A stretch of 64,000 nt of DNA from Candidatus Scybalocola faecigallinarum (GCA_018711005.1 DVIT01000012.1:87170-151169), one strand, 5' to 3'; counted from the first letter of the stretch, positions 52,058-60,401 are shown. A program made the numbers and translations. Notes: generated by a model from the sequence alone, not told the origin.

Positions 52058-52648
52058 ATGACAACACATTTTACACATGCATCTGCACTGGAGCTTTTAA
52101 GGAAATATAATAAGGAGCCGTTTCATATTCAGCATGGGCTGACAGTTGAAAGCTGTATGCGGTGGTTTGCAAAAGAATTAGGCTATGGTGAGGATGAGGA
52201 TTTCTGGGGCATCTGCGGATTGCTCCACGATATTGATTTTGAGCTGTATCCGGAGGAACACTGCAAAAAAGCGCTGGAGCTGCTGGCCGGGGCAGAGGCA
52301 GAGCCTCAGCTGATCCACGCCGTGTGCAGCCACGGCTACGGGATCTGTTCGGACGTAGAGCCGGAACATGATATGGAAAAAGTTTTGTTTGCAGTGGATG
52401 AACTGACCGGACTGATCGGCGCAGCTGCAAAAATGCGCCCGTCAAAAAGCGTTATGGATATGGAAGTGAAAAGCCTTAAAAAGAAATATAAGGATAAACG
52501 CTTTGCTGCCGGCTGTTCCCGGGAGATCATTGATGAAGGCGCACAGCGTCTGGGCTGGACATTGGAAGAACTCATGGAAAAGACCATTTTAGCCATGCGC
52601 GCCTGTGAGGCATCGGTGGCAGCGGAGATGGAAGCCCTTGGCTTATAA
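52058..52648 (+). CDS. HD-domain hydrolase
   Basis: A 196-residue HD-superfamily metal phosphohydrolase. First His: FHIQHGLTVESCMRWFA. HD pair: FWGICGLLHDIDFELYPEEHC. Later His: LIHAVCSHGYGI. Asp: VLFAVDELTGLIGAAAKMRPSKSV. This is the small HDIG-type found near nucleotide or repair genes; the substrate is unknown. It lies upstream of the GrpB-pyrophosphatase gene with a 44-bp gap and may be co-transcribed. Confidence 0.88.
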   Translation: MTTHFTHASALELLRKYNKEPFHIQHGLTVESCMRWFAKELGYGEDEDFWGICGLLHDIDFELYPEEHCKKALELLAGAEAEPQLIHAVCSHGYGICSDVEPEHDMEKVLFAVDELTGLIGAAAKMRPSKSVMDMEVKSLKKKYKDKRFAAGCSREIIDEGAQRLGWTLEELMEKTILAMRACEASVAAEMEALGL

Positions 52649-52692
52649 TTGGAAGGAAAAAGGCAGTTTTTGTAAGGAAGGATTTTAGTAAA

Positions 52693-53574
52693 ATGCTGGG
52701 ACTAAAACGTGGAGAGGTCTTTTTGTGTCCCCATGAAAAGGCATGGGAAACAGAGGCCCAGAGGACGATTTCCCAATTATGGGAAATTCTGGGAAATCGG
52801 GCAAAGGATATTCAGCATGTGGGTAGTACGGCAGTGCCGGCGATCAAGGCAAAACCCATTATTGATATTGCTGTGGCTGTGGATGATTTTCAGCATATAC
52901 TCAGCCTTAAGGAAGAACTGGAGAAAAATGGTTTTTATTACCGCCCATGCCAGCTGGAGGGGCAGCTTCTTTTTGCCTGCGGCAGCTGTTACGATGGTTC
53001 GGGTGAATTGCAGACCCACTTTATCCATGTGACTTTAACAGACAGTCCGGCATGGAATAATTATATAAATTTCAGGGACTACTTGAATCATAATCTGTCT
53101 GCGGCAAAGGCATATGAGTCTGTGAAAGTCTCTATGTCAGAGCAGGTCACGGGAGGCTGCGTTGGGGAGGGATATACGCCCCGCCAGAGCTATACGGCGG
53201 GAAAGCATGATTTTATTACAGACATGCTGTGCAGGGCTCAGGCCTATGGTTATCTTGGAAAAATGGTTTACATAAAAATTGACCGTCCTGCCGGCAGCTG
53301 TCATCCGGAACATAAATCTATGATTTATCCACTGAATTATGGGTTCATTCCAGGAACATTGTCCGGGGATGGTGAAGCATTGGATGTTTATTTGCTTGGT
53401 GTTCGTGAGCCTGTGGAAGAATATACAGCCAGGGTTATTGCCGTGATCCATCGTTATGATGATGTGGAGGACAAGCTGGTTGCAGCCCTGGAAGGGATGA
53501 CCTTTACAAAAGATGAGATTAAAAGTGCGGTGGGATTTCAGGAGCAGTATTTTAACAGTGAGGTAATCGTATGA
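52693..53574 (+). CDS. GrpB-domain (nucleotidyltransferase-fold) protein fused to an inorganic pyrophosphatase-like domain
   Basis: Residues 1-170 form a GrpB/UPF0157 domain: IQHVGSTAVPAIKAKPIIDIAVAV with a nucleotidyltransferase-type pattern, and HFIHVTLTDSPAWNNYINFRDYL. Residues about 190-290 resemble a class I inorganic pyrophosphatase: HKSMIYPLNYGFIPGTLSGDGEALDVYLLG, matching the usual NYG and D-x(n)-LDVL-x-LG core (one acidic residue is changed). I know of the two domains separately and do not recall this exact fusion. A pyrophosphatase half could pull a nucleotidyl-transfer reaction forward; that is speculation. It overlaps the following kinase by four bases. Confidence 0.77.
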   Translation: MLGLKRGEVFLCPHEKAWETEAQRTISQLWEILGNRAKDIQHVGSTAVPAIKAKPIIDIAVAVDDFQHILSLKEELEKNGFYYRPCQLEGQLLFACGSCYDGSGELQTHFIHVTLTDSPAWNNYINFRDYLNHNLSAAKAYESVKVSMSEQVTGGCVGEGYTPRQSYTAGKHDFITDMLCRAQAYGYLGKMVYIKIDRPAGSCHPEHKSMIYPLNYGFIPGTLSGDGEALDVYLLGVREPVEEYTARVIAVIHRYDDVEDKLVAALEGMTFTKDEIKSAVGFQEQYFNSEVIV

Positions 53575-54065
53575 AAACCTTATATTTGATCGGCGGCCCC
53601 ATGGGTGTGGGTAAGACGACGGTGTGCCGCTTGCTAAAAAAGAAACTGGATCGGGCGGTTTTTCTGGACGGTGACTGGTGCTGGGATGCAGATCCTTTTG
53701 TGGTCAATGATGAGACAAAGGCAATGGTTTTGGATAATATTTGCCATGTGCTGAATAATTTTCTTAGCTGTACTGCTTATGAAAATGTTATTTTTTGCTG
53801 GGTCATGCATGAGCAGGGGATTATTGATGCTATACAGTCGGCGCTGAGGCTGCAGGACTGCAGGGTGATCACCATTTCCCTGGTGTGCCGCCGGGACGTT
53901 CTGGTCAGCCGTCTGGAAAAGGATATTTGCGGCGGCCTCCGGCAGCCGGATGTGATCGGCCGCAGTCTGGACCGTTTATCGTGTTATGCAGGTCTGGATA
54001 CTCTGAAGCTGGATGTTTCGGATCAAACCTCTGAGCAGGCGGCAAGGCTTATTGCCAAACTGTAA
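53571..54065 (+). CDS. P-loop nucleotide/small-molecule kinase-like protein
   Basis: A 164-residue AAA_33/zeta-toxin-like P-loop protein. Walker A is YLIGGPMGVGKTTVCRLL, an Asp-rich lid begins FLDGDWCWDADPF, and a strand with an Arg pair lies at VCRRDVLVSRLEKD. The N-terminus overlaps the GrpB fusion by ATGA, so the pair is translationally coupled. The substrate is not evident. It could phosphorylate a small metabolite, perhaps the product of its partner. Confidence 0.75.
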   Translation: MKTLYLIGGPMGVGKTTVCRLLKKKLDRAVFLDGDWCWDADPFVVNDETKAMVLDNICHVLNNFLSCTAYENVIFCWVMHEQGIIDAIQSALRLQDCRVITISLVCRRDVLVSRLEKDICGGLRQPDVIGRSLDRLSCYAGLDTLKLDVSDQTSEQAARLIAKL

Positions 54066-54100
54066 GGAAAAATAGCAGAAATACGGTAAGAGAGGGGATC

Positions 54101-54823
54101 GTGTTGATTAAAATTGCTATTTGCGATGATGATGCGCGGGCAGTGGCCCGTCATGAAAATATAGTAAAGGACTGTTTAAAGGCCTGTGGTATTGGTTATG
54201 AGATCACGGCCTATACGTCCGGGAAAAATCTTCTTTGGGATATAACGGACGACGGATTTTTCTATGACCTGATCCTGCTGGATATTGAAATGCCCGGGAT
54301 CAGCGGCATGGATATTCCCGGACAGCTTAAGCAGTTTCTTCCCAATGTGAAGATTATTTTTGTGACCTCCCACAGGGAATATGCCATTGACGCTTTTGAA
54401 CTGTCCATTTTCAGATATGTACCTAAGGATCATCTGGAGGTACGGCTTGCTGCAGCAGTGAAGGATGCGGCAAGGCTGATCGAGCTGGAGGCAGGGCAGG
54501 AGTATGTGATACGGACGGCAAATCGCATGGAGAAAATTCCTTATAAGGACATCTATTATATCCGCAGGGACGGGAAAAATTCCAGTATTGTGTCGGTTAC
54601 CGGGACTTCAAAGGTGAGAAAGAGTCTTCAGCAGGTATATGAGGAGCTGGCTGCGCCGGAGTTTATTTATATTGACCGGGGATATATTGTAAATATGATC
54701 CATATTATGAAGATCAGCGGCGGCGTGGCGGTTTTAAAAAATGGAGAAGCGCTGCCGGTGAGCCGTTCTCATTTGCAGGGCGTTAAGGATCAGATCAACC
54801 GGTTTTGGGGGGAGCATATATGA
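54101..54823 (+). CDS. LytTR-family response regulator
   Basis: Receiver (CDDDARAVARHENIV, phosphorylated Asp in DLILLDIEMPGISGMD, Lys in FRYVPKDHL) plus a LytTR DNA-binding domain (KIPYKDIYYIRRDGKNSSIV, IYIDRGYIVNMIHIMKISG, GEALPVSRSHLQGVKDQINRF). This is the AgrA/VirR group that controls peptide and cell-surface functions. The start GTG 54101 or TTG 54104 are both possible; GAGGGG lies six bases before TTG 54104. It overlaps the kinase start (ATGA), so the pair is co-translated. Confidence 0.92.
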   Translation: MLIKIAICDDDARAVARHENIVKDCLKACGIGYEITAYTSGKNLLWDITDDGFFYDLILLDIEMPGISGMDIPGQLKQFLPNVKIIFVTSHREYAIDAFELSIFRYVPKDHLEVRLAAAVKDAARLIELEAGQEYVIRTANRMEKIPYKDIYYIRRDGKNSSIVSVTGTSKVRKSLQQVYEELAAPEFIYIDRGYIVNMIHIMKISGGVAVLKNGEALPVSRSHLQGVKDQINRFWGEHI

Positions 54824-56109
54824 TGGAATGGTATATATTGCTGTCAGATGCTGTGACCAATATGCTCCGGCTGTTCCTTGGTTTTTGCTTTGTGGCAAAG
54901 CCTGGGGATTTTGTCTTAAATAAAAAGGCGTTTGTATCCACTGTTGTTTTAGGCGGTTTGCTGGCTGTTTTTGGGGCGTTATTTCTGCCTGGCCCGGGAA
55001 CTGCTGCCGGGGAAATTCTTTTTTTAGGGGCTGCTGCCTGGTATTTTAAACGGGAACGGCTGCAAATGAGCCTGTTTTTGATCCTCTTTTATGAAATTGG
55101 CGTGGGATTATGGGATTTTCTTATGTCTTCCTGGCTGGGCGTATTCTTTTTGCGGGAAGGGTTTATCCGTCCGGATACTATAGAACACAGGATGGGTGTT
55201 TGGGCGGTGCGTCTGATCATGGTGGGGATCGGACTTTTTCTGGCGTACAAAGGCGATGCCCGTGCTTATTTCCGGGCAGCTTCTGTGGCAGCAGTGGCAG
55301 GCCTGGCGGCCGTTGTTACGCTGTCTGAACAGACACGGCTTTCGCTGGATGAGGATGCGGTGGGCACATGGATCATCCTGGCAATGGTGCTGCTTTTTGC
55401 ACTGCTGTTTTACCGTCTCAGCCGCCAGCGGGAAATGGAGGCTCAGATTGCCCGGTTAAAGGAGACTCAGGCCCGGATCGTGGAACGGGACTACGAGGCT
55501 TTGCGGAAGATTTATGGAGATAATGCCAAGCTGTACCATGATCTGCATAATCATATTGAGTCCATTTATCAATGTCTGATCCAGGGAAATATTAGTGAAG
55601 CTACGGCTTATTGTGAGGCTCTGCGGGGGCCGGTCGGGGAGATTTCCCAAAATACATGGACCATGGATAAGGCGGTGGATTATCTGATCAGCAGTAAAAT
55701 GGCTTTGGCCGCAAGTCTCCATATTCAGACGAAGGTGAATATTGAATATCCCCGGAATACCAATATCCGCAGCGTTGATCTGACAACCATCCTGGGAAAC
55801 CTGCTGGATAATGCATTGGAGGCCCTCCAAAATGCTCCGGCGTCTGTACGTTTTTTGTCCCTGACAATTCGGCGTATTAATGATATGCTGATCATTAAAG
55901 TGGAAAATGGCTGCAGCAGGGAGCCGTCCCGGGCGGATGGCAAGTGGGTGACGTCCAAGGAGGATAAGGCTTTTCACGGCTGGGGCCTGGAAAGCACCCG
56001 GACTGCGGCCATGCGCTATGACGGAGTGGTTAATACGGATTATGGGGACGGGATTTTTTGCGCTGTCGTTACTCTGTCCTTTCAGCCAGTCCAGACAGCG
56101 GCAAATTAA
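54820..56109 (+). CDS. AgrC/ComD-like sensor histidine kinase
   Basis: A 429-residue kinase with about six N-terminal helices (residues about 1-200) and little extracellular sequence, then a dimerisation helix with the phosphoacceptor in LYHDLHNHIESIYQCLIQGN. A HATPase_c_5-type ATPase domain follows (LTTILGNLLDNALEAL, GWGLESTRTAAMRYDG). Kinases of this shape usually detect peptides or lipid-linked signals. No AgrD-like propeptide or AgrB is seen nearby. Its partner is the preceding LytTR regulator, and a terminator follows. Confidence 0.92.
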   Translation: MMEWYILLSDAVTNMLRLFLGFCFVAKPGDFVLNKKAFVSTVVLGGLLAVFGALFLPGPGTAAGEILFLGAAAWYFKRERLQMSLFLILFYEIGVGLWDFLMSSWLGVFFLREGFIRPDTIEHRMGVWAVRLIMVGIGLFLAYKGDARAYFRAASVAAVAGLAAVVTLSEQTRLSLDEDAVGTWIILAMVLLFALLFYRLSRQREMEAQIARLKETQARIVERDYEALRKIYGDNAKLYHDLHNHIESIYQCLIQGNISEATAYCEALRGPVGEISQNTWTMDKAVDYLISSKMALAASLHIQTKVNIEYPRNTNIRSVDLTTILGNLLDNALEALQNAPASVRFLSLTIRRINDMLIIKVENGCSREPSRADGKWVTSKEDKAFHGWGLESTRTAAMRYDGVVNTDYGDGIFCAVVTLSFQPVQTAAN

Positions 56110-56135
56110 AATTTTATATGTGGATTATCCTGGAA

Positions 56136-56166
56136 AACTCTGGCCCAAGAGCGCCGGAGTTTTTTT
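56136..56166 (+). terminator. Terminator after the AgrC-like kinase gene
   Basis: AACTCTGG...CCGGAGTT forms an 8-bp stem (one T-G pair) with a 10-base loop, followed by TTTTT. The stem is imperfect but placed right. Confidence 0.75.
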
Positions 56167-56197
56167 CGCGGTCAAAAACCTGCCATTTGCGGACATT

Positions 56198-56227
56198 TTG
56201 GTACAGTGCCATGGGCCATGCTATGAT
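56198..56227 (+). promoter_or_regulatory. Candidate promoter of the small membrane protein-ABC exporter operon
   Basis: TTGGTA (56198-56203) and TATGAT (56222-56227), 18 bp apart, about 50 bp before the AGGAGG of the 54-aa gene. It is a good place for LytTR-type control, but no clear LytTR direct repeat is seen. Confidence 0.45.
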
Positions 56228-56274
56228 AAATGTGTGTTAAGAAAACGCTTGAACTTACAGTTAGGAGGATTTTT

Positions 56275-56439
56275 ATGCGTCACTTTTATATTCGTATGAT
56301 TCTTGGTATTGTATTTGTTGTATGTATGATTTACAGCTTAATAACAGAAAATTTTTATTTTGCTTTGTTTTATCTGGTATTGGGGGCTATGCTTCTTATT
56401 TCTGCCTATAGTTTGTGGAAGAAAAATAAGCAGGGGTGA
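56275..56439 (+). CDS. Small membrane protein, 54 aa
   Basis: Two hydrophobic helices (ILGIVFVVCMIYSL and FYFALFYLVLGAMLLISAYSLW) and a basic end (KKNKQG). ATG 56275 follows AGGAGG by six bases; the track ORF (56230) begins too early. Its stop overlaps the beginning of the ATPase gene region, so it is the first gene of the exporter operon. It could be an immunity-like or accessory subunit; I do not recognise a family. Confidence 0.7.
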   Translation: MRHFYIRMILGIVFVVCMIYSLITENFYFALFYLVLGAMLLISAYSLWKKNKQG

Positions 56440-56444
56440 TAAAA

Positions 56445-57188
56445 ATGCGTTATGAGCCGCTTTTGTCCGTAAACAATTTAAACGTATGGTATGACAGGAA
56501 GTATCCGGTGCTTTCCGGGCTTTGTCTGGAGCTTGGGACCCATGAGGTTGTGGGGCTGATCGGCCTTAACGGAGCCGGGAAAACCACATTCATAAAAACA
56601 ATCGCCGGACTTTTGCCGGGGTTTTCACTGGACCATCTTTGGTGGAAAGGGCAAGAATTTGCTTCCGGCGGCCGCACAGGACTGTTTCGGGATCCGGATT
56701 TTAAGAAGGAGAGGTATGTGGTGTTTGATCAGGACAGCTCCTTTATGTATTTTACATTCCGGGAATATCTGGACTATGTAGCTGCGGCTTATGGCTTGGC
56801 CCGTCCGGATGTATCCCATCTGGTGAAAGGGTTTCATTTTGAAGCGTTCCAGGATGTTCTTTTAAAGGAGTTGTCCACGGGAAATCTGAAAAAAGCGTGG
56901 CTTATTACCGGGTTTGCTTTGCGGCCCAAATTGCTTTTTCTGGATGAGCCTGTTAATGGCCTGGATTTTTCAAGTACAGAGTTTTTATATGAACTTATGA
57001 GGGGCTATAAGGCTTATGGGACGATTCTATTTTCTTCCCATGTTTTGGAAAGTATTTGCCTTACCTCCCAGAGGGTCCTTGTCCTTGAGTCGGGCAGGAT
57101 ACGCCGGGAATTTACCGGGGGAGATATTGAAGCGAAGCATATCCGGGAGGTGCTGTGGGATGAAAGTCATGATGAAGGCCTTTGCTAA
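56445..57188 (+). CDS. ABC transporter ATP-binding protein (exporter type)
   Basis: A 247-residue ATPase: Walker A GLNGAGKTT, Q-loop-like FDQDSSFMYFTF, signature LLKELSTGNLKKAWLI (LSTGN in place of LSGGQ), Walker B LLFLDEPVNGLD and H-loop ILFSSHVLES. The insertion WWKGQEFASGGRTG before the Q-loop and the altered signature mark an unusual member. ATG 56445 is chosen (AGGGGTG upstream); the track GTG start lies 9 bases earlier. It overlaps the permease gene by 29 bp. Confidence 0.88.
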   Translation: MRYEPLLSVNNLNVWYDRKYPVLSGLCLELGTHEVVGLIGLNGAGKTTFIKTIAGLLPGFSLDHLWWKGQEFASGGRTGLFRDPDFKKERYVVFDQDSSFMYFTFREYLDYVAAAYGLARPDVSHLVKGFHFEAFQDVLLKELSTGNLKKAWLITGFALRPKLLFLDEPVNGLDFSSTEFLYELMRGYKAYGTILFSSHVLESICLTSQRVLVLESGRIRREFTGGDIEAKHIREVLWDESHDEGLC

Positions 57189-58398
57189 GCAATATTTTGG
57201 TGCAAAATATGAGGGCATTGCAAAAAGTTTGACGATTTGTGTGATTTTGTTCTTGGCTGTTTATGGAACGCAGTTAAAAGTCCGTATTGCCCCATCTGTT
57301 TTTTATCTGACCTCAACTGCATTTAGCGGAGGAATCATGGCCCAGATGCTTTTTGGACGGAGGCTTATGGAAAACATGGAGGGCATGTTTGTGCTTCCCT
57401 TTAAAAACCGTGATTTTGTGCTGGCCTGTGTATTTATGCTTGGAAGCCATACGATCCTTACAAAAACATTGCCTGTATGGGCCTTGTTTCTGGCCGCAGG
57501 CCAGCTGGATGGGGCAGAGATCATTACCGGGATCCTTTGCGGCTGTATGGCATGTTTGGTGACCGGTGCAATGTATTTGCTGTGGAAAAAAAAGAATTAT
57601 TGGCTTCCCCCTGTGTGGGCTGCGGGGATCTTTACGGTTATCTTGTGGCCTTTGTGCCGGGAAATGGTGGCGCTTATGGCCGTGGCCAGCAGCTTTGGCG
57701 CTGTGCTGTATTTGTGTTTTGCAGATGCTTATGGATTTTTGCACAAAACAAGTTCCAGGCGGCCCTTTTGCCATACTGGAGGCCGGGGAAGTGTTTTTGT
57801 ATATCTGCTGCGTTATTTTACGGCCAATAAAAGCTGCTGTTTGAATACACTGGGGCTTTGCGCAGCTGCTGCTCTGTTTCCCTGGCTTTTTGGAAGCGTT
57901 TCCGGGATCAGCGGCCTGCCGTTAGGCTTTGCCCTATTGTGCTTAAATACGCCGGTGTGTACCATCTTGTCCGGTGATCCGGCGCTGGAACAGGCCCTTC
58001 ATATCCTTCCCGGACAATCCCGGCGGTTTTGCCGCAAGTATGGCCTTTTTATCAGTATGGTCAATCTGATGATTTACAGTATTTATCTGTGCAGCTGGCA
58101 GCTGATCAATGGCGGTCTTATTGGCGGCGCTTCCGGGTCCGCTGCCGTGACAGCCTTGTGGATGGCACTGGTCTTTGCCTTTCAAAGCGCATCCCTATCC
58201 GTATATTTAGAGTGGGCACATCCTATCCGGGGCTGGAAAACGGAAAGTGATCTGTGGCACCATCCCCGTAAATACATTGTTCCCTTGCTCATGCTGCTGG
58301 CGGCGGCGCTGACAGGGGCATGGCCCCTGCTGTTATGGGTGTGGACGGTTATTCTGCTGGTGGGCTTCCTGGTGGTTGGGAACAGGGGGCAGGGGTAA
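57160..58398 (+). CDS. ABC transporter permease (ABC-2-like, multi-span)
   Basis: A 412-residue membrane protein with about ten hydrophobic segments, no obvious soluble domain and low similarity to known ABC-2 families by eye. The start ATG 57160 follows GGGAGG by nine bases, so it is translated from inside the ATPase gene; the track start 57016 lies in the ATPase sequence. With the ATPase and the 54-aa peptide it makes a three-gene exporter under probable LytTR control. The cargo is unknown (peptide, bacteriocin or lipid are options). Confidence 0.75.
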   Translation: MKVMMKAFAKQYFGAKYEGIAKSLTICVILFLAVYGTQLKVRIAPSVFYLTSTAFSGGIMAQMLFGRRLMENMEGMFVLPFKNRDFVLACVFMLGSHTILTKTLPVWALFLAAGQLDGAEIITGILCGCMACLVTGAMYLLWKKKNYWLPPVWAAGIFTVILWPLCREMVALMAVASSFGAVLYLCFADAYGFLHKTSSRRPFCHTGGRGSVFVYLLRYFTANKSCCLNTLGLCAAAALFPWLFGSVSGISGLPLGFALLCLNTPVCTILSGDPALEQALHILPGQSRRFCRKYGLFISMVNLMIYSIYLCSWQLINGGLIGGASGSAAVTALWMALVFAFQSASLSVYLEWAHPIRGWKTESDLWHHPRKYIVPLLMLLAAALTGAWPLLLWVWTVILLVGFLVVGNRGQG

Positions 58399-58606
58399 GC
58401 TTCAGAAAAGTCTATATCATTTGGCAGGTAATTACGGTTAAAGACACGATTTTTTCGGCGAGATCCGTAATTTTTTGCAAGCTACGAATACAAATGTAAT
58501 TTTCGGTTCTTTCCCAATAGGGGGTATGGCGGTCGAATCGCTTTTTAGCTCTGCGGGTAGAGATTACACGGCACACTTCGGCTGGAAAATAGATTTTGTA
58601 TAATTT

Positions 58607-58794
58607 GGCCGTAGAATTTTCCGTATATGTTCGGCTGAGATCAGAAAAACGTCTATTAGGGTCTAATTTTTTCCTTAAATGGTTAGACCCCAAATTGCAA
58701 AATCTCAATATAAGCCGAAGTATGATCCAAAATCTACGGCTGAAATTCTCAAAACGCTGAATCAGGCCTAAGGAGTAGGCTAAATTCTACGGCC
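58607..58794 (+). other. Nested inverted-repeat element (candidate structured RNA or mobile-element remnant)
   Basis: Four pairings nest perfectly. GGCCGTAGAATTT (58607-58619) pairs with AAATTCTACGGCC (58782-58794). Inside lie TTCGGCT (58630-58636) with AGCCGAA (58713-58719), and GGGTCTAA (58659-58666) with TTAGACCC (58683-58690). A side hairpin GCCTA-AGGAG-TAGGC (58765-58779) sits between the outer arms. It lies in a 500-bp gene-free gap (58399-58907) that also repeats CTACGG and TTCGGCTG motifs. No promoter or T-run was found, so a RNA is not proven; a miniature transposon is an alternative. Confidence 0.55.
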
Positions 58795-58907
58795 ATAAAG
58801 TGGGAAATGAAGATCAAGGTCTAAACCAGATAAAATGAGGGGGCCAATCCATTCCGTTTTTTCCATTTAGTTCCCTTTACCGTTCTCCCCAAAATCCCAA
58901 AGGCCGC

Positions 58908-59462
58908 ATGTCCATAAAGGAGGAAATCACCCTGAAAAAGAAGATATTTTTACGCTCTAGGAATTGTGGTAGAATAAAAGAAAAAGAACGGAATAGTAAG
59001 CCGGAATTTGTGGGGCATGAGTTTTTTGGACGTACCGTAGCGGAATACAAAAAATGGTTGATTGATAATACAAGAGAACAATTAGATTTTGTTTTATTAG
59101 ATTTGATTCGTCTTTCACAAAATCAGATTGTATTATGTGACTGTCATTTAACAGTAGAAGAAGCTGAAAAATTCACGGAAGCATCAAGAATAGTCTTTTT
59201 AATAAAAGAACCTTCAAATTTAGTTGATGATTACTGTAATCGTCCCGATCACCAGGGATTTTGTGCTTTTATAAATAGTGCATCTGATATTGAGAGGGCA
59301 AAGGCATTATGCAATGCAGCCTTGAAAAGTCTTAACGAGAAAAAATATAAAGATATAAAAGATAGTATTTATTATTGGATTGAAAGAACTCCAAAAAGCA
59401 CAGTCGATGAAACATTAGAAAAAGTAGAGCGACATTTCGGGTTTGTAAAAAACATTTCATAA
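58908..59462 (+). CDS. Hypothetical protein, likely N-terminally truncated P-loop-type gene (AT-rich)
   Basis: The 184-residue protein has no family I can name with certainty. From GHEFFGRTVAEYKKWLIDN onward it has a regular alternating pattern (VLLDLIRLSQNQIVLCDCHLTVEEA ... RIVFLIKEPSN ... DHQGFCAFIN) that resembles the C-terminal two thirds of small nucleotide kinases; no Walker A is present. The first 30 residues read like translated non-coding sequence next to the repeat element, so the original start may be lost. Composition is AT-rich and unlike its neighbours, suggesting acquisition. It could be a pseudogene. Confidence 0.45.
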   Translation: MSIKEEITLKKKIFLRSRNCGRIKEKERNSKPEFVGHEFFGRTVAEYKKWLIDNTREQLDFVLLDLIRLSQNQIVLCDCHLTVEEAEKFTEASRIVFLIKEPSNLVDDYCNRPDHQGFCAFINSASDIERAKALCNAALKSLNEKKYKDIKDSIYYWIERTPKSTVDETLEKVERHFGFVKNIS

Positions 59463-59628
59463 CAACTACATTAAAGCTGGAAAAGTAGAAATAGTAAAAG
59501 AATGGCAATTCCTGTTTGTTGGTGATGTAGCTAATCCAGCCAACGGCGGCTTTCATATACGTCCTGTCAATGTCAACAGAGCGTATCTAATCGTAGTTAT
59601 AAAAACAAACAAATGTTCGATAAAACTA

Positions 59629-59657
59629 TTGCACATGTCTGAGAAATCAAGTATAAT
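59629..59657 (+). promoter_or_regulatory. Candidate promoter of the DUF1287 gene
   Basis: TTGCAC (59629-59634), 17 bp, and TATAAT (59652-59657). A CAAACAAATGTTCG stretch (59606-59619) ten bases before the -35 resembles a LexA box (CGAACATTTGTTTG on the minus strand). The rest of the 59463-59725 gap shows no gene. Confidence 0.6.
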
Positions 59658-59683
59658 TAATCCATAAAAAGAGAATATTTTGT

Positions 59684-59707
59684 GACCGTTCATTTTGCTG
59701 AACGGTC
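59684..59707. repeat. GACCGTTC/GAACGGTC palindrome in the 5' leader of the DUF1287 gene
   Basis: An 8-bp perfect stem with an 8-base loop (ATTTTGCT), 11 bases before the GGAGG. Arms match those of the 7175-7204 element (CCGTTCA/TGAACGG), and the spacing matches 48243-48270. Confidence 0.6.
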
Positions 59708-59725
59708 GCTATTTTGGAGGGAACG

Positions 59726-60397
59726 ATGAAACAAAGAAAAGTAATCCCTGTACTGGCGGCCGCAGCTATTATTCTCATTTTCATCGGCATTGTTATTGCC
59801 GCAATATATGGCGGGGGGATACAGATCACATCTGCAAAACGGCCGGCTGATAAGTATCCGGGGCCAGCGCCGGTGATTCTTTGTGAAGGTGATGTGGACG
59901 GCGATGGGATTAAGGATCAGACCGATATTTTGGAAGGCGCTCTTGCCTATGTGCAGACATGTCCAAAGTATAAGAGCAAATATTATAGTTCCGGCTATCC
60001 GGATGATGGCTACGGTGTTTGTACGGATGTGGTGGCCTTTGGGTTAAAGTCTGCCGGCTTTGATCTTCAGGCATTGGTGGATCAGGATATTAAGACTCAT
60101 CCTCAGGACTATGCCATTGATACGCCGGATGCCAATATAGACTTCCGCCGGGTGAGGAACCTTAGTGTGTTTTTTGAAAATAACGGGATTTCTCTGACCC
60201 TGGACATTCATCAGATCGAAGAATGGCAGGGCGGGGATATTGTGATCTTTGAAAATCATATAGGTATTGTGTCTGACCGGAGAAATGAAGAAGGGATCCC
60301 TTATGTGATCCATCATAACAGTCCATTTCAGTTAAACTATGAGGAGGATATTTTGGAGGAGCGGGAAGATATTACCGGTCACTACCGTATGGAGTGA
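59726..60397 (+). CDS. DUF1287 family protein (NlpC/P60-like, membrane-anchored)
   Basis: A 223-residue protein with one N-terminal helix (VIPVLAAAAIILIFIGIVIAAIYGG) and a DUF1287 domain. The putative nucleophile is the Cys in DGYGVCTDVVAFGLKSAGFD, with later HIGIVSDRRNEEG carrying the His. The domain is related to amidase/peptidase folds that act on cell-wall material or similar, but its activity is untested. Start ATG 59726 follows GGAGG. A hairpin (ACCGGTCACT/AGTGACCGGT, 60374-60402) overlaps its stop codon, then comes a GTAAC-type repeat. Confidence 0.85.
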   Translation: MKQRKVIPVLAAAAIILIFIGIVIAAIYGGGIQITSAKRPADKYPGPAPVILCEGDVDGDGIKDQTDILEGALAYVQTCPKYKSKYYSSGYPDDGYGVCTDVVAFGLKSAGFDLQALVDQDIKTHPQDYAIDTPDANIDFRRVRNLSVFFENNGISLTLDIHQIEEWQGGDIVIFENHIGIVSDRRNEEGIPYVIHHNSPFQLNYEEDILEEREDITGHYRME

Positions 60398-60401
60398 CCG
60401 G

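Noticed and set aside
58412-58708. Minus-strand ORF (98 aa) in the repeat-rich gap
   Set aside because: Overlaps the nested inverted repeats and has no clear ribosome site; its sequence is probably a translated repeat.
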